In this document: positions 1 to 9,541 of the stretch, piece by piece
How positions within the stretch are numbered: the first letter of the stretch is position 1
How the letters are laid out: each line of letters starts with the position of its first letter
Source: an uncultured Alphaproteobacteria bacterium
GTDB taxonomy: Bacteria; Pseudomonadota; Alphaproteobacteria; HIMB59
Assembly: GCA_902611415.1 (NCBI GenBank)
Contig: CACLZM010000001.1
Coordinates: 62,001-126,000, forward strand
DNA: 64,000 bases
Reading direction: 5' to 3'
Translations under genes and position numbers: made by a program
Notes under the pieces: model-generated
Told to the model about the DNA's origin: nothing
The model's input: only the letters and a program-made list of their open reading frames with translations
The model's database searches: none

Positions 1-591
1 ATAGAAACAGTCGAAAAAACTGAAATTTTATCAATTGGTAAGGGTCTCGAGCTCATTAAAGACTTAGGCGATGCAAATACTGTATCCAATCAATATGGCC
101 TTGATAAATTTATGGGTACCCACGGTATTGGCCATACAAGGATGGCTACCGAGTCTGATGTAGATATTAAATCCGCACACCCTTATTGGGCTTTCCCTTT
201 TGAGGATGTGTCAGTTGTTCATAATGGTCAATTGACTAATTATTGGGGCAATCGAAGAGTACTTGAAAGAAAAGGTTACAGGTTTAATTCAAATTGTGAC
301 TCAGAAATAATTGCTGTTTATATAGCTGATAAGATGGCTAACGGCATTGAACTAGAAAAAGCTATGCATGATAGCTTGGATGAACTCGATGGAGTTTTTA
401 CATATGTTGTAGCAACAAAGGATCAGTTGGGAATGGCAAAAGACCATATGGCCGCTAAGCCAATGGTAATCTACGAAAGTAAAGACATCGTAGCATGTGC
501 ATCAGAGGAAGTTGCAATTAGGAATATATTTCCTCACGAAATTAAAACATATGACCCTTATGAAGCGGAGGTAAAAGTATGGCAGGCATAA
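1..591 (+). CDS. Class II glutamine amidotransferase domain protein (MgsA/GlxB-like), 5' partial
   Basis: Frame 1 is open from base 1 (IETVEKTEILSIGKGLELIKDL...) into the listed ORF; motifs GTHGIGHTRMATES, HNGQLTNY, CDSEIIAVYIA of class II GATases; followed by GXGXG and FMN-GltS-like genes. Confidence 0.88.
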   Translation: METVEKTEILSIGKGLELIKDLGDANTVSNQYGLDKFMGTHGIGHTRMATESDVDIKSAHPYWAFPFEDVSVVHNGQLTNYWGNRRVLERKGYRFNSNCDSEIIAVYIADKMANGIELEKAMHDSLDELDGVFTYVVATKDQLGMAKDHMAAKPMVIYESKDIVACASEEVAIRNIFPHEIKTYDPYEAEVKVWQA

Positions 592-1415
592 CAAAAAGAA
601 CTACTGCTTTTGATGATGAAAATTTATCAGGTAGATCGCAAAAATTATATTTTGAAGTAACAGAAGAAGAAAATTATACCTACTACGGTAATCATGAAGT
701 TGATTTTAATAAAAGAACCTCCATTGATTGTGAAGGCATTGATGCTCATGAATTGAATCAAAAAATTAGAGATGCAATTCGAAAGGGATATGGGTCTATA
801 GTTATTAAAAACCCTGGTGCAAAACATTCACTTGGTGTGGGAATTCTAAATAAGTTAAACTTAATCTTTGAGGGTAGCTTAGGTTATTTTGGTATCGGTT
901 GTATCGATGGACCAACAGTGAGAGTTAATGGAAGAGTTGGTTGGTCATGTGCTGAAAATATGATGTCAGGAAAAGTTGTTGTTGAAAACAATGCAGGATC
1001 TTGTTTTGGAGCTGCTCTTAGAGGCGGTGACCTAATTGTTAAAGGCGATGCAGGTGCAAGAACTGGAATTGATATGAAAGGTGGCACTATTCTTATTGGC
1101 GGAAATGCTGGAGCTTACACTGGATTTATGATGCAAAGAGGAAGAATTATAGTTTGTGGTGATGTAAACGCAAACATGGGTGACTCAATGTATGATGGAA
1201 TCATTTTTGTAGGAGGAGAGCCTCATTCGCTTGGAACAGACTGTGTACCTGGTGAAATGAATGAACACGAGGTTAGATGGCTAGAACAAAAAATTAAAAA
1301 TGCTGAGATTGATTGCAAGGTCCCAGCTTCAAAATTTAAGAAATACGTTGCAGGAAGAATGCTCTGGAATTATGACAATCTAGAGCCAGCAGAAAAGAAA
1401 GGAATATTAGGCTAA
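579..1415 (+). CDS. GXGXG-domain protein (MgsB/GlxC-like, glutamate synthase C-terminal-like)
   Basis: Repeated glycine beta-helix motifs (GGDLIVKGDAGARTGIDMKGGTILIGGNAGAYTGFMMQRG); overlaps upstream gene. Confidence 0.85.
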   Translation: MAGITKRTTAFDDENLSGRSQKLYFEVTEEENYTYYGNHEVDFNKRTSIDCEGIDAHELNQKIRDAIRKGYGSIVIKNPGAKHSLGVGILNKLNLIFEGSLGYFGIGCIDGPTVRVNGRVGWSCAENMMSGKVVVENNAGSCFGAALRGGDLIVKGDAGARTGIDMKGGTILIGGNAGAYTGFMMQRGRIIVCGDVNANMGDSMYDGIIFVGGEPHSLGTDCVPGEMNEHEVRWLEQKIKNAEIDCKVPASKFKKYVAGRMLWNYDNLEPAEKKGILG

Positions 1416-2749
1416 TGGCAAAACGTAATACACAATTATTAGGACAAAACTCAATTTTTACCCCCGAGGTAATGGACGACATTCATATCAAATCACAACT
1501 TGGTCGTTATCGTATGCGTGGTATGGCGTTAATGAAAAAAATTCCTCACTGGGATGATTTAGTTTTTTTACCTGGCACATTAACAAGATTTGTTATTGAA
1601 GGTTACAGAGAGAAGTGTCTAACAGAAACAATAATAGGTCCTAGAGCAAAAAATCCTATCAAACTTGACATTCCTGTTTACATAACAAGTATGAGTTTTG
1701 GTGCTCTTTCTTATGAAGCAAAAACTGCTTTAGCTAGAGGTTCATCAATGGCTGGAAGTGCAACTTGCTCTGGAGAAGGGGGTATGATACCTGATGAGAG
1801 AAGGTACTCTCACAAATGGTATTATCAATGTATTCAATCCAGGTATGGCTTCAACCCACACCATGCTCAATTAGCTGACGCTATTGAGGTTTTCATTGGC
1901 CAAGGTCAAAAAGTTGGGATGGGTGGTCACTTAATGGGCCAGAAAGTTACTGACCAAGTAGCTGAGATGAGATCGTTACCTGCTGGTATTGATCAAAGAT
2001 CTCCTGCTAGACACCCAGACTGGATGGGACCTGACGATTTAGCTCTTAAGGTTCAAGAATTAAGAGAATTAACTGACAATCAAGTGCCAATTCAATTGAA
2101 ATTAGGCGCATCAAGAGTTTATGACGATGTCAGAATGGCAGCAAAATGTGACCCTGACTCTATATTTTTAGACTCTATGGAAGGTTCAACAGCAGCTGGT
2201 CCACACATCGCAGCAGCTAATACTGGTATTCCTGGTATTGGGGCAATTAGAGAAGCAAGAAGAGCTTTGGACGATGTTGGCAAAACTGGTGAAATATCAT
2301 TGGTATTTGCTGGAGGTATTAGAGATGGAGCTGATATGGCTAAAGCCTTAGCTCTTGGGGCAGATGCTATTGCTATCGGTACAGCTGGATTAGTAGCACT
2401 GAACTGTAACAAAGATATTCCAGAAGCTGATTATGAAAAAGAAATGGGAGTGGAGGCAGGTTACTGCTATCACTGTCATACTGGTAGATGTCCAGTTGGT
2501 GTGGCCACACAGGATCCTGTTCTTAGAAGTAGATTAGACCCAACAGAGGCAGCAGAAAGAGTTTATAATTTGCTTAGCACTATGACTCTTGAGTGCCAAA
2601 TGTTAGCAAGAGCATGTGGTAAGACAAACATTCACTCACTTGAGCCAGAAGATCTAGCTGCATTGACAATGGAGTCATCAGCAATGGCTAAAGTTCCATT
2701 AGCTGGTACAGATTTAACAGTAGGTGTAGATAACTACCACTCAATTTAG
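1415..2749 (+). CDS. FMN-binding glutamate synthase family protein (MgsC/GlxD-like)
   Basis: PVYITSMSFGALSYEAK, GEGGMIPDE, QLKLGASRVYDDV, CYHCHTGRCPVGVATQDP; typical of GltB FMN/Fe-S region. Confidence 0.9.
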   Translation: MAKRNTQLLGQNSIFTPEVMDDIHIKSQLGRYRMRGMALMKKIPHWDDLVFLPGTLTRFVIEGYREKCLTETIIGPRAKNPIKLDIPVYITSMSFGALSYEAKTALARGSSMAGSATCSGEGGMIPDERRYSHKWYYQCIQSRYGFNPHHAQLADAIEVFIGQGQKVGMGGHLMGQKVTDQVAEMRSLPAGIDQRSPARHPDWMGPDDLALKVQELRELTDNQVPIQLKLGASRVYDDVRMAAKCDPDSIFLDSMEGSTAAGPHIAAANTGIPGIGAIREARRALDDVGKTGEISLVFAGGIRDGADMAKALALGADAIAIGTAGLVALNCNKDIPEADYEKEMGVEAGYCYHCHTGRCPVGVATQDPVLRSRLDPTEAAERVYNLLSTMTLECQMLARACGKTNIHSLEPEDLAALTMESSAMAKVPLAGTDLTVGVDNYHSI

Positions 2750-2758
2750 GAGAGTATT

Positions 2759-3235
2759 ATGGTTAAAAAGAAAGTTACAAAAAAGAAATCAACTTCTGCA
2801 AAATCAAAAAAACCTAATAAGTCAAAAGGTTATCAAGTTGTCGGCGGAGCTAAATTAAAAGATAAGGAAATTAAAACATCAAGAGAAAAAATGATTGGCC
2901 AGCATATTGGCTATCGTTATGATGTTAACTTAATTCCTGATTACAAGCACTTAACACCATTTCTTAAACAATATATCGAAATTATGGGTTGGGATGATTT
3001 AAATTGGTTAGAGGACATCCATATGGGTTTTGAAGGTGATACCCCTGCTGTGTTTGACAGAAATGCAAACGCTTGGATCACTTTGCCAAAGAAGATTAAA
3101 CTTCCAAAAAACCAACAAGATAGAGATATGTTAGCAAGAGAACTTTTAATTAAGTTTCAAATGTCACCTAATCATCCCTTGGTACAGTTAAAAAGAACAT
3201 ACGCTAAGGGTGAGAACTTTAAGTTAGTTGAGTAA
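2759..3235 (+). CDS. Conserved-looking hypothetical protein, Lys-rich N-terminus, fourth gene of the amidotransferase/synthase operon
   Basis: 158-aa ORF, 10 bp after the synthase gene, RBS aggaga; no recognised domain. Confidence 0.75.
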   Translation: MVKKKVTKKKSTSAKSKKPNKSKGYQVVGGAKLKDKEIKTSREKMIGQHIGYRYDVNLIPDYKHLTPFLKQYIEIMGWDDLNWLEDIHMGFEGDTPAVFDRNANAWITLPKKIKLPKNQQDRDMLARELLIKFQMSPNHPLVQLKRTYAKGENFKLVE

Positions 3236-3246
3236 AATTTTATAAA

Positions 3247-3268
3247 TAAGGGAGCCTTTGCTCCCTTA
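3247..3268. terminator. Bidirectional intrinsic terminator-like hairpin
   Basis: TAAGGGAGC-CTTT-GCTCCCTTA perfect 9-bp stem between convergent genes. Confidence 0.75.
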
Positions 3269-3282
3269 TCCTTTCAAATATT

Positions 3283-3837
3283 TTAATCTTTAATTCTTAT
3301 TAATTTAGATTTTTTCCAATTTGGAATAAACTTTATAACATCTATGTCATTCCCCAAACCAGGATTAAAATTTTTATTATGCCAAAAAATATTTTCCCAA
3401 TGTTCCTCATTTTTATCGAGAATAAAAGGAGAACATGACAATCTATAATTTGTAGAAAGGTGAATAAAATCTAAAATACATGAGCCATCTTTAACTACTT
3501 TTTTTGAGATGCTTGAATCTTTTGGAAAAGTAGCAAATAAAGAGTCTGAAAATTTATCTTTATCCATAAAATATTCAGAAGATAAAAATTTATTCATTTT
3601 ATCAAAACGATCAGCTGGATCGTAAGTTCGTTTAAATGTGTGTTCAAACAGTTTTGTCGTGTTTACAGGATCATTTTCTGAAATTACAACAATAATTCTT
3701 AGAAGTTCATTTCCTTTCTTATCAAGCAATATTGGTGCCATAGATGAGTTTGGTCTACCATTTTGTGTTCTAAATGCCTGAATTCTAGATTGACATTGCC
3801 AATCAAGAAACTTTTCTTGTAAAACTTCAGGTGTCAT
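3283..3837 (-). CDS. Hypothetical protein (downstream of GS homologue)
   Basis: 184-aa ORF 7 bp after the minus-strand GS-like gene; no recognised domain. Confidence 0.65.
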   Translation of the reverse strand: MTPEVLQEKFLDWQCQSRIQAFRTQNGRPNSSMAPILLDKKGNELLRIIVVISENDPVNTTKLFEHTFKRTYDPADRFDKMNKFLSSEYFMDKDKFSDSLFATFPKDSSISKKVVKDGSCILDFIHLSTNYRLSCSPFILDKNEEHWENIFWHNKNFNPGLGNDIDVIKFIPNWKKSKLIRIKD

Positions 3838-3844
3838 TAATAAT

Positions 3845-5152
3845 TTAACAATCTAGAGTTGTTTCTCTTTCCCAACTAGAAAGGTGTTTATTAAAAGTAC
3901 CCCAATCTTGATTTTTTAATTTTACATAGCTATTGACTAAATCATCACCAAAACCTGCTCTAATGATTTTTGATTTATCAAAATCACGTATTGCATCAAG
4001 AAGATTTAATGGCAATTTTTTTACTTTCCCAGCCTTGTGACCCTCTGTGTACATATTAATATCTAATCGTTTTCCAGGGTCTCTTTTATTATTTAAACCG
4101 TCCAAACCTAAAAGTAAAATACCTGCTTGAAGTAAATAAGGATTTGTAGCTCCATCCATTAATCTTAATTCAAATCTTCCTGCTCCAGGAACTCTTACCA
4201 TGTGTGTCCTGTTGTTACCTGCCCAAGTAATCGAGCTTGGCGACCATGTTGCACCTGATGTTGTTACACTACCGTTAATTCTTTTATAGGAGTTTACAGT
4301 TGGGTTAAAAACAGCAGCCATTTTGTCCGCACTTTCCATTATTCCACCTAAGAAATTGTAACCAGTTTTGGATAAACCTAATTCATCTTTTTTATCTAAA
4401 AACATATTTTTTTTGCCAGATTTATCCCAAATAGAAATATGACAATGACATCCATTACCTGTTAAATTTGTAAAAGGTTTGGGCATGAAAGTTGCCCTTA
4501 GTGAATGTTTTTCTGCAATAGATTTCACCATGAATTTAAAAAAAGCATGTCTATCTGCTGTTACTAAACAATCTGAAAAATCCCAGTTCATTTCAAATTG
4601 CCCATTCGCATCTTCATGATCGTTTTGGTAAGGTTTCCATCCTAGTGCAATCGTTGAGTCACATATCTCAGTGATAACATCATATCTTCTCATTAAAGCA
4701 GAGGAGTCATAGCATGGTTTTGCTTGCGTATCCCTTTGATCTGATAAAGATGTCCCGTCTTCATTGACCAAAAAAAATTCACATTCAACACCTGACTTCA
4801 TATAAAGATTTTTTTTAGCTGCTTCTTCTATTTGTCTTTTTAAGGCTATTCTGGGTGAAGCTTCTACTGGTTTACCATCCATATGCAAATCAGAGGCAAC
4901 CCAAGCTATTTCTTTATTCCAAGGAAGCTGGATAACACTATCACCATCAGGCATACCAAACATATCAGAGTCAGCTGGAGACATATCAAGCCATGTTGCA
5001 AAACCTGCAAACCCAGCTCCTTCAGATTGAATTTCATCTATAGCTGTTGCAGGTACAAGCTTTGATCTAAGCACCCCAAATAAATCTACAAAGCTTACAA
5101 AAAAATATTTGACACCATTTTTTTTAGCAAATTGGTGAAGGTTTGTTGCCAT
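3845..5152 (-). CDS. Glutamine synthetase family protein, GlnT / gamma-glutamylmethylamide synthetase (GmaS)-like
   Basis: GVECEFFLV, NGQFEMNWDF, GNGCHCHISIWD, NRTHMVRVPGAGRFELRLMDGATNPYL; 435 aa; beside Mgs/Glx-type genes. Confidence 0.85.
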   Translation of the reverse strand: MATNLHQFAKKNGVKYFFVSFVDLFGVLRSKLVPATAIDEIQSEGAGFAGFATWLDMSPADSDMFGMPDGDSVIQLPWNKEIAWVASDLHMDGKPVEASPRIALKRQIEEAAKKNLYMKSGVECEFFLVNEDGTSLSDQRDTQAKPCYDSSALMRRYDVITEICDSTIALGWKPYQNDHEDANGQFEMNWDFSDCLVTADRHAFFKFMVKSIAEKHSLRATFMPKPFTNLTGNGCHCHISIWDKSGKKNMFLDKKDELGLSKTGYNFLGGIMESADKMAAVFNPTVNSYKRINGSVTTSGATWSPSSITWAGNNRTHMVRVPGAGRFELRLMDGATNPYLLQAGILLLGLDGLNNKRDPGKRLDINMYTEGHKAGKVKKLPLNLLDAIRDFDKSKIIRAGFGDDLVNSYVKLKNQDWGTFNKHLSSWERETTLDC

Positions 5153-5385
5153 TATATATCTCCTCTATTTGAATATGCAAATAGTGCATACCATTAAAAA
5201 AACAATTGAACTCAATCTTTTTTTAACATTAATTAACTTCTTTTGATTTTATAATTAAGTCAATTAAAAGTAAAATACATAAAAGTACAGGAAAGAAGAT
5301 TCTAAAAAGTTGTAAAAAGATTTTTTCTCTGTTCTTTTTTATTTTTATAAAAATAAAAAGTAATAATTAATAAGGAGGTCATATA

Positions 5386-6663
5386 ATGACACTTGAAGAA
5401 CTTGAATCGTACGTGATGATGCAAGCGAACGTCAGTATGGAAGCTTACTATTGGTGGTGTACTGCGTTAATGATTGCAATTCACGTAGGTTTCTTGATGT
5501 ATGAAGTAGGATCGTCTCGTTTTAAAAACGCGGTCTCTTCAGCTACAAAAAACCTTTTAGCGTTCGCGTTTATGATACCAACCTTCTGGTTATTTGGTTG
5601 GTATATTTATCTTGCATTTCCAGAGGGATTTACTCCAATAGCACTTGACGGTTATGGTACTCCATGGAATGTATCTATGGGGCCAATGTTAAGTGACCAA
5701 GCCACAGGTGTTTTCTGGGCGGCATTTACATTATTTGCTTGTACTACAGCTTCTATTTTTTCAGGATCTGTTCTTGAGAGAATAAGAATTAGCTCATTTA
5801 CTTTCTTGGCTGTTGTATTAGGGTCTGTAGCATGGATCTTAGCCGCTTCATGGGGCTGGCATCCTGATGGTTGGTTAGTAACACAATTCGGATATCATGA
5901 TGTTGGAGCAGCTGGTGTTGTTCACATGGTAGCAGGTTGGTTTGCTTTCGGAGTTGTCTTAAACTTAGGACCTAGAGTTGGTAAATACAATGCTGACGGT
6001 TCTGCGAATGAGATTGAGGGTCATGATCTTCGTTTCTCATTTATTGGTCTTTTAATGATTATTGTTGGTTTCTTCGGATTCCTCGGTGGTTGTTTAATCT
6101 GGGCAGGTGCAGAGTTTGGTGGATGGATAAACATTTACGGTGCTCCAGCAACATTATCATCTTTCGCTTTCAATACCCTCATGGGTCTAGGTGGAGGAAT
6201 GATTGGTGCATTCTGGATGAGTAAAGGTAACCCATTCTGGATGATGTCAGGTGGTCTTGCAGGTATATTCTCCTGTGCGTCTGGGCTTGATGTTTGGTAT
6301 CCAGGATTAGCCTTTGTTCTCGGTTTTGTTGGCGGTGTTATAATTATTCCTGCGAATAATTGGTTACACAGTGTTTTCAAGATTGATGATCCAGTAGGAG
6401 CTATATCTGTTCATGGAGTTGCCGGTATATGGGGTGTGATTGCAATGGGATTATTTGCATCAGGCTATCCAGCATCTGGTGATATTCCTCCAACAAGTTT
6501 TGGTGGACAGTTAGTTGGATGTATAGTCATGTTCTTAGTAGGATTTGTACCTGGTTATGGTTTATCATTCATTATGAAAATGATGAATTGGTTACGTGTA
6601 CCAGATGCAGTTCAAAAAGCAGGTATTGATAGCGCTGAGTTAAATCTCAAGGCATATCAGTAA
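5386..6663 (+). CDS. amt: Ammonium/methylammonium transporter (Amt family, divergent)
   Basis: ~11 TM segments; twin-His regions VVHMVAGW and DDPVGAISVHGVAGIWG; strong RBS aaggagg. Confidence 0.9.
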   Translation: MTLEELESYVMMQANVSMEAYYWWCTALMIAIHVGFLMYEVGSSRFKNAVSSATKNLLAFAFMIPTFWLFGWYIYLAFPEGFTPIALDGYGTPWNVSMGPMLSDQATGVFWAAFTLFACTTASIFSGSVLERIRISSFTFLAVVLGSVAWILAASWGWHPDGWLVTQFGYHDVGAAGVVHMVAGWFAFGVVLNLGPRVGKYNADGSANEIEGHDLRFSFIGLLMIIVGFFGFLGGCLIWAGAEFGGWINIYGAPATLSSFAFNTLMGLGGGMIGAFWMSKGNPFWMMSGGLAGIFSCASGLDVWYPGLAFVLGFVGGVIIIPANNWLHSVFKIDDPVGAISVHGVAGIWGVIAMGLFASGYPASGDIPPTSFGGQLVGCIVMFLVGFVPGYGLSFIMKMMNWLRVPDAVQKAGIDSAELNLKAYQ

Positions 6664-6683
6664 CATATAAGGAAGGAGAAAAT

Positions 6684-6857
6684 ATGAATACATTTCCAGG
6701 ACCTGAAAATAGTTGGGAAGGTGTGGACGCTTATTTCACATATGCCAACAGTGAAGGTGCACTGATATTTTGGACCCTTTTTGTTATTGCTCTATGCGTG
6801 CTAGTCACTATGGCAACAGCAAGACACGAGTCTGATACTGCAAAAAAAACAAAATAA
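6684..6857 (+). CDS. Small single-TM protein downstream of amt (57 aa)
   Basis: ATG at 6684 after ggaaggagaa RBS; MNTFPGPENSWEGVDAYFTYANSEGALIFWTLFVIALCVLVTMATARHESDTAKKTK; absent from the ORF track (<60 aa). Confidence 0.75.
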   Translation: MNTFPGPENSWEGVDAYFTYANSEGALIFWTLFVIALCVLVTMATARHESDTAKKTK

Positions 6858-6869
6858 TGTATAATTTAG

Positions 6870-6891
6870 GGCGGGGAATTTTATCCCCGCC
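6870..6891 (+). terminator. Intrinsic terminator-like hairpin after amt operon
   Basis: GGCGGGGA-ATTTTA-TCCCCGCC perfect GC-rich stem; downstream tttataatat is only weakly T-rich. Confidence 0.65.
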
Positions 6892-6900
6892 TTATAATAT

Positions 6901-7071
6901 ATGGATTACAACACTTCAAATCTCTTTTTTCAAAATCTCATTCAATCAATAGCTGAAAATAAATTAATAGCAGCAGTTATTTGGATTGCATTTATGATTT
7001 TTATTTTAAGAAAAATAGCAAAAAAAGATAATGAATTGATTTTAAAAAAGAAATTCTCTAGACATAAATAA
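6901..7071 (+). CDS. Small membrane protein (56 aa)
   Basis: MDYNTSNLFFQNLIQSIAENKLIAAVIWIAFMIFILRKIAKKDNELILKKKFSRHK; no strong RBS; not in ORF track. Confidence 0.4.
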   Translation: MDYNTSNLFFQNLIQSIAENKLIAAVIWIAFMIFILRKIAKKDNELILKKKFSRHK

Positions 7072-7080
7072 ACAGAAAAC

Positions 7081-7821
7081 TTGAATTTACTAATTATCAG
7101 TGGCATGGATAAAAACCACGATAATGAACATGTTAAATCAAATTCTTCTTATCAATATAGTTTTTTTGAAGAAATTATTAAAAAGCAAAATCCCCTCTCA
7201 AATATCTCGGTTTATAAACCTTACATTGAGGATGTAAATAAATTTAGTTTTGAAGATTACGATGCCTTTTTATGGACCGGAGGTCTTGGTAATATTTATG
7301 ATGACAATGATCACAATAAAAATCAGTTGAAGATATTTGATAGAATAGCAACTCTAGAAAGACCAATTTGGGGAAGTTGTTGGGGTCTTCAAGTGGCTGT
7401 AACAGCATTTGGAGGAAAAATATCAAGTTCTATGAGTCCAGAGTTTGGATATTCTGAAAAAATAAAAATTATAAAAAATCATTTTGTTTATAAAAATAAA
7501 AAAAATTTATTTACTGCCCCTGGTCATCATTACGATAGTTTAGAAACTCTTCCCAAGGACTTTGACATAATTTCTGAGAATAATCATTCTATTCAATCTA
7601 TATGTCATAAAAAACAAAACATATTTTGTACTCAATATCATCCAGAACTACCATACAACTATATCGGTAAATTAATGAGTTATTGGAAAAGAAATTATTT
7701 AAAGATTATGAGTGAAAATGAATTTGAAGCATTATTAAATAAATTACAAAGTTTTGAAAATGAAGATCAATTTAACAGAGAACTTGAATTAATGAATTGG
7801 TTAGAAAATATTAAATTGTGA
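7081..7821 (+). CDS. Class I glutamine amidotransferase-like protein (GuaA-N/COG0518 type)
   Basis: GSCWGLQVA nucleophile motif and QYHPELPY; TTG start. Confidence 0.8.
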   Translation: MNLLIISGMDKNHDNEHVKSNSSYQYSFFEEIIKKQNPLSNISVYKPYIEDVNKFSFEDYDAFLWTGGLGNIYDDNDHNKNQLKIFDRIATLERPIWGSCWGLQVAVTAFGGKISSSMSPEFGYSEKIKIIKNHFVYKNKKNLFTAPGHHYDSLETLPKDFDIISENNHSIQSICHKKQNIFCTQYHPELPYNYIGKLMSYWKRNYLKIMSENEFEALLNKLQSFENEDQFNRELELMNWLENIKL

Positions 7822-8109
7822 TTATTTTTTAGTAGCGATCATAATAAGTGATAAAAAAATTACTGCTAAAAGACCACAAAAAACTGCTGCAAAAAAAATA
7901 GTGGATATAATGAACATAAATACTTTTATATCTGTAATCTTACTAAAAAAAAGTGGTGTCTGTAAAAACTGATCAACAGTGAGTATAAAAGTTAAAACAA
8001 AAAATCCCATCATAAAGCCTCTTTTGTAAAATTTAATCCATGATTTTTTAAAGTAATCAATATTCATAATTTGAAGTAGTAATTTTATATTATGGTCATA
8101 TAATTTCAA
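7822..8109 (-). CDS. Small membrane protein, unknown
   Basis: 95-aa ORF with two hydrophobic segments; stop abuts stop of convergent gene. Confidence 0.55.
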   Translation of the reverse strand: MKLYDHNIKLLLQIMNIDYFKKSWIKFYKRGFMMGFFVLTFILTVDQFLQTPLFFSKITDIKVFMFIISTIFFAAVFCGLLAVIFLSLIMIATKK

Positions 8110-8143
8110 TTCGATAAGATTTAAATTTTAGGAGGAGACTAAC

Positions 8144-9541
8144 TTGGGTCAATATTTTGAAAATTTTAAAGACGCCTTACCTGATGTAAAAAAAGTTAGA
8201 AAAATAAAAAAGGATTTAGAAAAAAAAGGCGTAAAATACATTTATTCTAATTGGATTGATTTTCTGGGTAGTCCAAAAACTAAGCCTATGCCAATATCTG
8301 ATTTTGAGGATCTTTGTATGGGTAAAGGCCCTCAATTTGCTGTTCATTCTGTTTCCTTTGTTCCAGAATTAACTCCAGCAGATAATGATCAAATCCCTGT
8401 GCCAGATTTGGATAGTCTTGTTATATGTCCATGGGATAAAACATGTGCATGGGTTTTTGCAGATTTATATTGGAATAACAAACCTTACGATGTTTGCCCA
8501 AGAATGACGTTAAAAAAACAAATAAAGGAAAGCGCTAAATCTGACTTGAAATTTTTTGTTGGTATCGAACCTGAATTTTTTTTAATGAAGTGGGAGGGCG
8601 ACAAACCAGTTAAAGCAATTGACAGAGATCCCATAAATTTAAGAAGACAAGCTTTTGGGTATGACTCAGAATACTCAATAGATGGAATGCATTTTTTAAA
8701 AGAAATAATAGATATTTTAAATAATGATTTGAAATGGGATCTCCATGACGTCGTTGCTGAGGGTGCATATGGCCAGTATGAATTAGATTTCGGTTACACA
8801 GATATTTTAGGGATGGCTGATAGATTTGTATTTTTAAGAGTATTACTCAAGGAAGTTGCAAAAAAATATGGATATTTTGTATCATTTATGCCAAAGACAA
8901 CTATTAGTGATTGGAGAGCTGGTGCTCACATCAATCATAGTGTGGCATCAATTAAAAAGAAAAATAATAATATTTATAAGAATGGGAATAATTTCTCTGA
9001 TAAAGCCTACAATGCTGTCGCTGGTATTTTAAAACATGGAGCAGCGATTACAGCTCTAGCCTGCCCAACTGTTAACTCATATAACGGATTTGTTCCTACA
9101 GTTGAGGGCCTTGATGGTGGCCGTCATACATGGGCTCCTACACACATGACATACGGCAGTAACAATAGATCAGCTATGATAAGACTACCACAAAATAGAT
9201 ATTGTATAGAAAATAGGGCATCTGATTTAACTCAAAATCCTTATTTAACTTTTTCTTTATTAGCCGCAGCTGTTACAGAGGGTATCGACAAAAAAATGAA
9301 GCCCCCAAAACCAACTAATAAAAGTCTTTATGATTTGACCGAGAAAGAAAAAAAAGAGGTTACTACTCTGCCAAGAAATTTATTAGAGGCAGTAGACGCT
9401 TTTGCTGCTGATAAATTAACTAGAAAAGTTTTTTCTGAGGCTATGATAAACAATTTTATTGGATATAAATATGATGAGTGGTCTAGATATCATACAACTA
9501 CAACTGATTGGGAAATCAAAGAATATCTAAAGTTATTTTAA
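8144..9541 (+). CDS. Glutamine synthetase family protein (second, divergent paralogue)
   Basis: GIEPEFFL, GQYELDF, GAHINHS, SNNRSAMIRLPQNRYCIENRASDLTQNPYL; RBS aggagga, TTG start. Confidence 0.85.
   Translation: MGQYFENFKDALPDVKKVRKIKKDLEKKGVKYIYSNWIDFLGSPKTKPMPISDFEDLCMGKGPQFAVHSVSFVPELTPADNDQIPVPDLDSLVICPWDKTCAWVFADLYWNNKPYDVCPRMTLKKQIKESAKSDLKFFVGIEPEFFLMKWEGDKPVKAIDRDPINLRRQAFGYDSEYSIDGMHFLKEIIDILNNDLKWDLHDVVAEGAYGQYELDFGYTDILGMADRFVFLRVLLKEVAKKYGYFVSFMPKTTISDWRAGAHINHSVASIKKKNNNIYKNGNNFSDKAYNAVAGILKHGAAITALACPTVNSYNGFVPTVEGLDGGRHTWAPTHMTYGSNNRSAMIRLPQNRYCIENRASDLTQNPYLTFSLLAAAVTEGIDKKMKPPKPTNKSLYDLTEKEKKEVTTLPRNLLEAVDAFAADKLTRKVFSEAMINNFIGYKYDEWSRYHTTTTDWEIKEYLKLF

Noticed and set aside
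645-827. Antisense ORFs inside known genes (e.g. 645-827, 884-1087, 2119-2412, 6135-6380, 9625-9981, 42753-43220, 44729-45067)
   Set aside because: They oppose well-supported coding sequences, show no domains, and read as reverse-complement artefacts.
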